DNA of 13,115 nt. Source: Tieghemiomyces parasiticus (taxonomy: Eukaryota; Kickxellomycota; Dimargaritomycetes; Dimargaritales; Dimargaritaceae). The notes under the pieces were generated by a model that saw only the letters and a list, made by a program, of their open reading frames with translations, did no database searches and had not been told where the DNA came from. Below, piece after piece: positions 8,121 to 13,115 of the stretch; the first letter of the stretch is position 1, and each line of letters starts with the position of its first letter. Made by a program: the position numbers and the translations under genes. The stretch covers positions 1 to 13,115 of the forward strand of contig JANBPT010001165.1 of assembly GCA_027575765.1 (NCBI GenBank), given 5' to 3'.

Positions 8121-8227
8121 GCCCTGGGTGCCTTAGCCGCGCGGCCTTCGCTTCCCGACAATTGCCAAGTAGCAGCATCTGCCCCGCTCCGATCACCGCC
8201 TGTCCTCGATACTGCTCACCGTTCGCC

Positions 8228-9293
8228 ATGGCCACCGTAAACGATTCGACCCACACGGCCCTGCGGGACCTGCTGCTCAACACCTCGGGCCAGGTGTCCC
8301 TGGCCGAACGCTTCCGAGCCCTCTTCAGCCTGAAGGCCCTCAAAGACGACCGGAGTGTCGCCATTATCAGTGAGGGTAAGTGTAGGCTGGCCGCGCAGCC
8401 GTGCCTGGACCCGCTCGGCGCCGCCGGCGGGACCCTCCCCATCGCAGCCTAGCCTCCACCACCCGCCCGCACTCACTAACCGGCAGGCTGGCCCATCCCG
8501 CCGTGAATCCACACGCCCGCTTCCAGGTTTCCAGGACACCTCCTCCTTACTCAAGCACGAGCTGGCCTACGTGCTCGGGCAGATGGGCAACCTCACCGCC
8601 CTGCCCGTCCTCGAACGCGTCCTTCGCGAGGAGACGGAGGACCCGATGGTCCGGCACGAGGCCGCCGAAGCCATGGGCGCCCTCGGCTCCGCCTCCTCCC
8701 TGCCGGTCCTCGAGAAGTTCGCCGCGCACCGTGAACCGGCCATTGCCGAAACGTGTGAACTGGCCATTGGCCGGATCCGGCACGAACAGTCCCGCGACGC
8801 GACGGTCGCCGCCAAAAGCTCCGCCTACACCTCGGTCGATCCGGCCCCCGCCGCGGCTGACGAGGGCCTGAGCACAGCCGAGCTGGGTCGCCAGCTTATG
8901 GACACGTCGCTCCCCCTGTTCGAGCGGTATCGCGCCATGTTTGCCCTCCGCAACCGCGGGGACGACGCGTCGGTGCTGGCCCTGGCCCAGGGACTGACCG
9001 ACAGTAGCTGCCTGTTCCGCCACGAGATTGGGTTCGTCTTTGGCCAGATGCAGCACCCGGCCAGCGTGCCGGCCCTCACGCGTGCCCTGGAGGATTCGAC
9101 GGAGGCCGCCATGGTGCGCCACGAGTGTGCCGAGGCCCTGGGTTCCATCGCCACCCCCGAGGTGCTGCCCATCCTCAAGAAATTCAGCCAGGACGAGGAG
9201 CGCGTGGTGCGAGAGAGCTGCATCGTGGCCCTGGACATGTACGACTACGAACAGAGCGGCCAGTTTCAGTACGCAACGGTGCCCACTACCTAG
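8228..9293 (+). CDS. LIA1: Deoxyhypusine hydroxylase (DOHH/Lia1)
   Basis: Exons 8228-8375 and 8527-9293 give 304 residues, close to human DOHH (302) and yeast Lia1 (325). The enzyme hydroxylates the deoxyhypusine side chain of eIF5A, completing hypusine formation, and uses a di-iron centre held by HEAT-like helical repeats. All four His-Glu pairs are present: H60-E61 in LLKHELAYVLGQM, H93-E94 in VRHEAAEAMGA, H215-E216 in FRHEIGFVFGQM and H248-E249 in VRHECAEALGS. They form two symmetric halves linked by a variable stretch (about 138-165) that contains SVDPAPA, shared with animal DOHH. LFERYRAMFALRNRG (180-194) opens the second half and RVVRESCIVALDMYDYE the last repeat. The start has G at -3 and G at +4 and gives the family length. 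MOB2 is divergent, 764 bases upstream. Confidence 0.97.
8376..8526 (+). other. LIA1: LIA1 intron (151 nt)
   Basis: The donor is GAGG|GTAAGTG, the branch site is CACTAAC at 8474-8480, and the acceptor is CTTCCAG. Joining gives AIISEG then FQDTSSLLKHE, continuous in the family. An earlier AG at 8484-8485 would bring in a stop within a few codons, which supports the chosen acceptor. Confidence 0.94.
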
Positions 9294-10753
9294 TAAAGCG
9301 TACATTCTCGACGACGACGGGATCTGGCAGGTGAAGCTGAAAACCAACGGCATTGAGGCTATTTGAAATTTGATGGCCTGCCAAGCCCTATACTCCCCAG
9401 TCTAGACTGCCAAGTCTTTCGATTGATACTGTTTCTAGTCTGTAAGAAATATCCAATTTTTAGTAGAAAATAATGGTTTCAGAATTGGTACGGATTGAAA
9501 CAAACTTTCCTTACTACTCTTTTACTCGCCCCTATCTCCCCGCTGCGCAAGTGTATTGTACGGGGGCTTTACTTATAGCAGCACATATAGTAGAGTGGAT
9601 GTTTATATTATTATGGGCAACTGTTAAGCCAATGATTTATATCACGGCTGATTCAAAGTTAGTACCATGGTCTAGCCAACGACTGTGAAACAGGCCTTTG
9701 CTCTGTCTCGTTCACTCTTTCTGCGCGTCTGAGTTTTAATAACGATTGCTGTCACCCTTTTTCTGCCCGTCTGTTCGACCCCCGAGACGGCCTACTACCG
9801 TTGCTAACATTACTATATTTTCGATCTGACTGGCACCAGATAAAGCAATACCGATAGTTGTACGCTTACTGAAGGCATGTTTACACCTTTCTTGTACCCT
9901 TCCTTTCGAAAGTTAGGCAATAAAACAGCAACTCTTGTATCTTCCTTCAGTCTTTCCTTCGCTATTTCGTTTGGCACCCCTTTCACACACTCTATTCTTC
10001 TTCCATGCATTTCCAACCCCGGAGGTTTCCTGTCAGCTCATCTCGGTGTGGGTACTACGAAATGTGCTATCTCGCCCATGCCTAGACCCCCACGTAAGAC
10101 AGCCGTTAGGCACCATGAACCATACGTTTGCGGACCAATCGTGGACATTATAACCTTTAATTAAAACAATGACCCAAGCTTATCGACGGAACGGCTCCTT
10201 CGGCATAAGCATACACTCATCTCACCTATTGACTGTCTAATCGAGAATCCCGTCGGGTACCCAACCCCGAACTAACAGATTAAATTCATTGCTTGTTCCA
10301 CATTTACGATATTTTTAGTCATAGGCACAATTCCACCTATTTCATGGTGGTATATTTTCCGTTCCTTGCCTTAACCTTACCAATCGTTTAAACTGTTTAA
10401 TTTCGATCAATTTCAGGACCGACTCAGCCAGCCACTGGTCCCTAGCCCTTCCTATCCTTCGGCTTAAACATTTCTTAGTCGTATCTATCGTATGGCCCAC
10501 ATTGGCCACCTCTCTACTCTATTGTGGTTTATTGAATATGTTTAACAGAGGGATGCAGAAGGTGATGGTTTAGAAAAGGTAGTAGGTGGAAAATACGGCT
10601 CCCACCGCATCTTGACGTAATACAATGTGAGTGTAAATGAATATTAAGGGAAGAAGAAGGGTCAGGGATGGTAGCGAGGTCGGGTCCGCTATTCTCTTTC
10701 TCATCGCCAGAAACTCCCTGTGTCGTCCTCAGACCAGGCCATTCCGAACTAGA

Positions 10754-10800
10754 GGGCTGGGGGTGGGCAGGGCGATCCCTCCCCTCCCCCGTCACCACCC
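10754..10800. other. Opposed G-quadruplex motifs that also form a hairpin
   Basis: On +, 10754-10772 has four G-runs (3, 5, 3, 3) with loops of 2, 1 and 2 bases. On -, 10777-10800 has four G-runs (3, 5, 4, 3) with loops of 7, 1 and 1. Both match the G3+N1-7 pattern. The two blocks are also nearly complementary: 10759-10772 pairs with 10777-10790 at 12 of 14 positions around a CGAT loop. It stands out from the AT-rich surroundings. Confidence 0.7.
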
Positions 10801-12743
10801 TATATCATATATCTCAAATTAACTACCGAACGGCTATAACCTGTAAAACGATAGAGACCTTTTCACCGCTTACAAAGCAACAACTGTAGCTATTAATCTT
10901 ACATTACATCTACCCTCCATTACAATATACTAAATATAGGATTATCTCCATACCGCCGATCCCCTGGACTACTTGACTACTTACTCCGTTGTAATCTACT
11001 AAGGTCTATTCGGAAAGCTGAAACGTGCTCTTGGTTAACATTCTTTACTATTTGACCAGTTAAAATCGCCCACTGCTTGTGGCTAACTATTAGGACAGAG
11101 CCAGCATTTTTATCCAGTTTTTAAACATCCGTGGTAAAGGGGCCCTCCAGAAGTGATCCATCCAGCTTTGACTTTGGACAATACTGTTCGGTGCATTATG
11201 ATGCCGTAGTCAGCGAAGGGATGCATCTATCTGATAAGCGAGGTGTATTTTCCTGGTTAAGAACGGAAGGAAAAGTAATCAGCCTATAACTATAAGCAAT
11301 TTTTGCATCAAAGGCGGAAAAACTACATCGCTAGATAATATCGACCGCTGAAATGCCGTCGGTTTCGCACCCAAGACCTACTTAAATCGGCCATAAGTAT
11401 AGAAGTATGACCGGTAGAGGCCACAGTCTATACTTGTAGCCACCCCAACCGGGATTCATTGAGTAGAGTAGCCACCACAGGACCTAGCTGAAGTCCCATG
11501 CGAAGTCTCTCCTTGACTAGCCTTGCGTACTACATTGGCCATTTCGCACGCCCTCTGTCGCTAGCAGCAGTACCGCAGCGGTTCTCGTCACCCAAGCGAC
11601 AGTACCCAACGCTAAACATTGGCTGTTGCACGCTTCTTCCCATAGCGACTATTACGGTGCTTCATTTAATATTTAGAGGAATCTGTAAACGGCCTTGGGT
11701 GTCAAAGTGAAAGACCGCCACGGCATGGCATAAAGGGGTAATCAGGATAGATAATAGTGAGCATCTGTGTGGCAGGTGAGACCCCCAAGGGGTGGTTTAT
11801 TGCGACGCGTGCAAGATAGAGAAAAGTAATAAAAAAAGACATTGGTAGATTGGTTTGTAGGCTTATATAACTGGGAAATGTGTGGGCGATTAGGCCTTGC
11901 TGGAATATCAATAGTTAGTCATGAATGGTTCCTGGTATGTTTGCCCCGGCCAATCGTAGGTGTGGAGAAGGCGGTGGTTATTGTGTGGCGTCGCGGTGGC
12001 TAGCAGGGTCTTGCGGAACCCCGGCTTTTGGATACCGACAATCTGTTTGGACGATTATATTAGGGGAGGGTGCGGCCCACGGAAACGGTGGGGAGAAATC
12101 ATCGGCCGAGGGGCTTTGGAGGCAGATAGGCCAAGGGGAATATTGATATATGTTGTACAGTTTACGCATCAACCCTTTGGGCCGACCCGTACCCTATGCA
12201 CGTGAGTCGGTGGGTGGTATGATGGCATCTACTGCCTAGGGGTTCGGCGCCAGCTATGCCCTCAAGGCAGGGTAGGGTTGGGTACGGGCCTGCGTTAAAG
12301 GAAGAAAGGTTGCTGGCTTCTGGATCGTGAAGAAAAAGTCAGGGGACCATGCTTGTTGAAAACAATAAATTGCTGACAGCGGGCCCGTCGGTATAATATC
12401 TGCACCCCTTGCCTTGAGTTATTCCACCCTTGTCATGGGATCGCAGCGCTGTGCAGCAAGGCACAGCTGGCAACGGTGGCTGGGAAATCTTCTGAATCTA
12501 AAGGCAGGACTACACAAGGTGGACTCAATGTGTCCATAAGAATGAAGTGGGGTGCTGCTTCACACCCACCGGCTGACCTTTCTATTCTTCCTCTCCCACT
12601 AGCGGCCCCCGTCCCTTCTTTCAGTGCGGTGTTCAATGCCAGAAGGATTCCCTTTCGTGTGAGCAGCCCCATCGGCAGTCCCGACGGTACACTCCAAGGC
12701 CCAGCAACAACAGATGCTCAGGGTTTAATAAGCACCTCATTGA

Positions 12744-12764
12744 TCCGCCGCCGAAGCCGGCGGA
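12744..12764. repeat. Short GC hairpin in the gene-poor region
   Basis: TCCGCCG (12744-12750) and CGGCGGA (12758-12764) are perfect inverted copies around a 7-base loop. No T-run follows and no neighbouring gene explains it. Confidence 0.4.
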
Positions 12765-13019
12765 CCCAATCTTACCCTCACCGGACGTGTTCTTTCACTG
12801 CTAATCCATGCTTTATATATTGAACCGTGGACCCTGTCGGTTACATACCCCCTTCCTGTTATTAAACCTCTTCTAACGCCTCCTAAAACTGGCTGTCATT
12901 TATCACTGATATTTTTTACACCCTTCGTACACCTCAGGTACTGGTAGCATTGCTAACCCAAACAGCAAGCATTCGCCACCCCTACCTCCACATTGCCATT
13001 GGTACCCGCTGCATTCAAG

Positions 13020-13115
13020 ATGCCGACGACCTTTCCGTCCGGTACCCTCTCCGGTTCGGGCGTTGGTGCAACGCCGGACCCCTCGCCCATCCCGTCCGGC
13101 CGCCTCCACTTTTAT
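13020..13115 (+). CDS. Possible 5' end of an unidentified gene (runs off window)
   Basis: An ATG opens a frame of 32 codons that is still open at the window edge. The first residues are MPTTFPSGTLSGSG and the last visible ones SGRLHFY. I do not recognise the family. Support is indirect: most codons end in G or C, as in the five firm genes, and the preceding bases (about 12960-13019) are pyrimidine-rich, like the leaders of those genes. The frame stays open upstream to 12957, just after an in-frame stop at 12954-12956, and that stop overlaps a TGCTAAC string, so this could also be an internal exon. The Ser/Pro/Gly-rich start is typical of a disordered N-terminus and carries little information. 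Confidence 0.3.
   Translation, partial: MPTTFPSGTLSGSGVGATPDPSPIPSGRLHFY

Larger units (their letters stand above)
7464..8227. promoter_or_regulatory. GC-rich bidirectional MOB2/LIA1 promoter region
   Basis: The 764 bases separate two divergent start codons. From 7464 to about 7960 the + strand is strongly G-rich with many CpG. From about 8000 to 8227 it switches to C/T-rich. Each gene therefore has a pyrimidine-rich sense strand before its ATG. A T/C tract lies at 8012-8032 and a CCAAT at 8116-8120. Long open frames here (for example 7542-8240) are open on several frames of both strands because of composition, show low-complexity Gly/Arg/Pro/Ala content, and are not called as genes. Confidence 0.6.
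9294..13019. other. Long AT-richer region with no supportable gene
   Basis: About 3.7 kb after LIA1 holds only short open frames (at most about 115 codons) on both strands. None has a recognisable domain or the G/C-ending codon use of the neighbouring genes. I searched by eye for tRNA B-box sequences, U6-like strings, long terminal repeats and terminal inverted repeats and found none convincing. Visible structure is limited to the G-quadruplex/hairpin block at 10754-10800, a 6-bp stem at 9767-9790 and a 7-bp hairpin at 12744-12764. A G-rich patch at about 11925-12140 is not coding by appearance. Non-coding RNA genes or decayed elements cannot be excluded. Confidence 0.5.

Noticed and set aside
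7542..8240. 232-codon + strand open frame in the MOB2/LIA1 spacer
   Set aside because: Several frames on both strands are open here because stops are rare in GC-rich DNA. The product is low-complexity Gly/Arg/Pro and overlaps the LIA1 start.
8547..9353. 268-codon - strand open frame antisense to LIA1
   Set aside because: It is the GC-driven mirror of a strongly conserved enzyme gene, with His/Gly-rich content and no domain of its own.
9767..9790. TTCGA-containing stem-loop that resembles a tRNA T-arm
   Set aside because: The stem is 6 bp with a 12-base loop, not 5 bp with 7 bases, and no acceptor, D or anticodon arms can be placed around it.
12476..12823. 115-codon + strand open frame in the gene-poor region
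   Set aside because: Codon use differs from the firm genes, no motif is recognisable, and no splice signals extend it.
1..13115. CRISPR array, prophage, bacterial operon or transposon with intact ends
   Set aside because: No spaced direct repeats, integrase or transposase reading frames, or terminal repeats are visible. The genes are intron-bearing eukaryotic genes in alternating orientation.

Overview
The window looks like nuclear DNA of a fungus. It holds five complete, conserved eukaryotic housekeeping or signalling genes. Four have short spliceosomal introns (145-185 nt) with strong GTAAG donors, and most of these introns have a recognisable CTAAC/CTAAT-type branch site. Two genes point to a fungus in particular: a free-standing glutamate 5-kinase with a PUA domain (animals and plants fuse this kinase to the reductase as P5CS), and a MOB2-type kinase activator with the fungal Cbk1-partner wording. 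Coding regions are GC-rich with G/C-ending codons, while spacers are mixed or AT-richer. An early-diverging lineage is possible, but I cannot prove one from this sequence.

Layout from left to right: a promoter/spacer (1-1118); RPN11, the proteasome lid deubiquitinase, on + (1119-2211, one intron); PRO1, glutamate 5-kinase, on - (2599-4089, intronless), convergent with RPN11; a divergent spacer carrying a strong 57-nt hairpin; BET1, an ER-Golgi SNARE, on + (4739-5328, with a 14-nt first coding exon); a spacer with poly-G runs between convergent 3' ends; MOB2, an NDR/LATS kinase activator, on - (6307-7463, four exons); a very GC-rich divergent promoter region whose strand skew flips; the deoxyhypusine hydroxylase LIA1/DOHH on + (8228-9293, one intron); then about 3.7 kb of AT-richer sequence with no gene I can support. 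The last ~96 bases may be the start of another + strand gene that runs off the window.

The five genes serve unrelated pathways (protein degradation, proline synthesis, vesicle fusion, cell polarity/morphogenesis signalling, eIF5A hypusination). They alternate in orientation, so there is no operon, gene cluster or obvious mobile element. I do not see a new multi-gene system. The points most worth a second look are structural or evolutionary: the hairpin upstream of PRO1, a back-to-back pair of G-quadruplex motifs in the gene-poor region, the complete zinc site in MOB2, and the tiny first exon of BET1.
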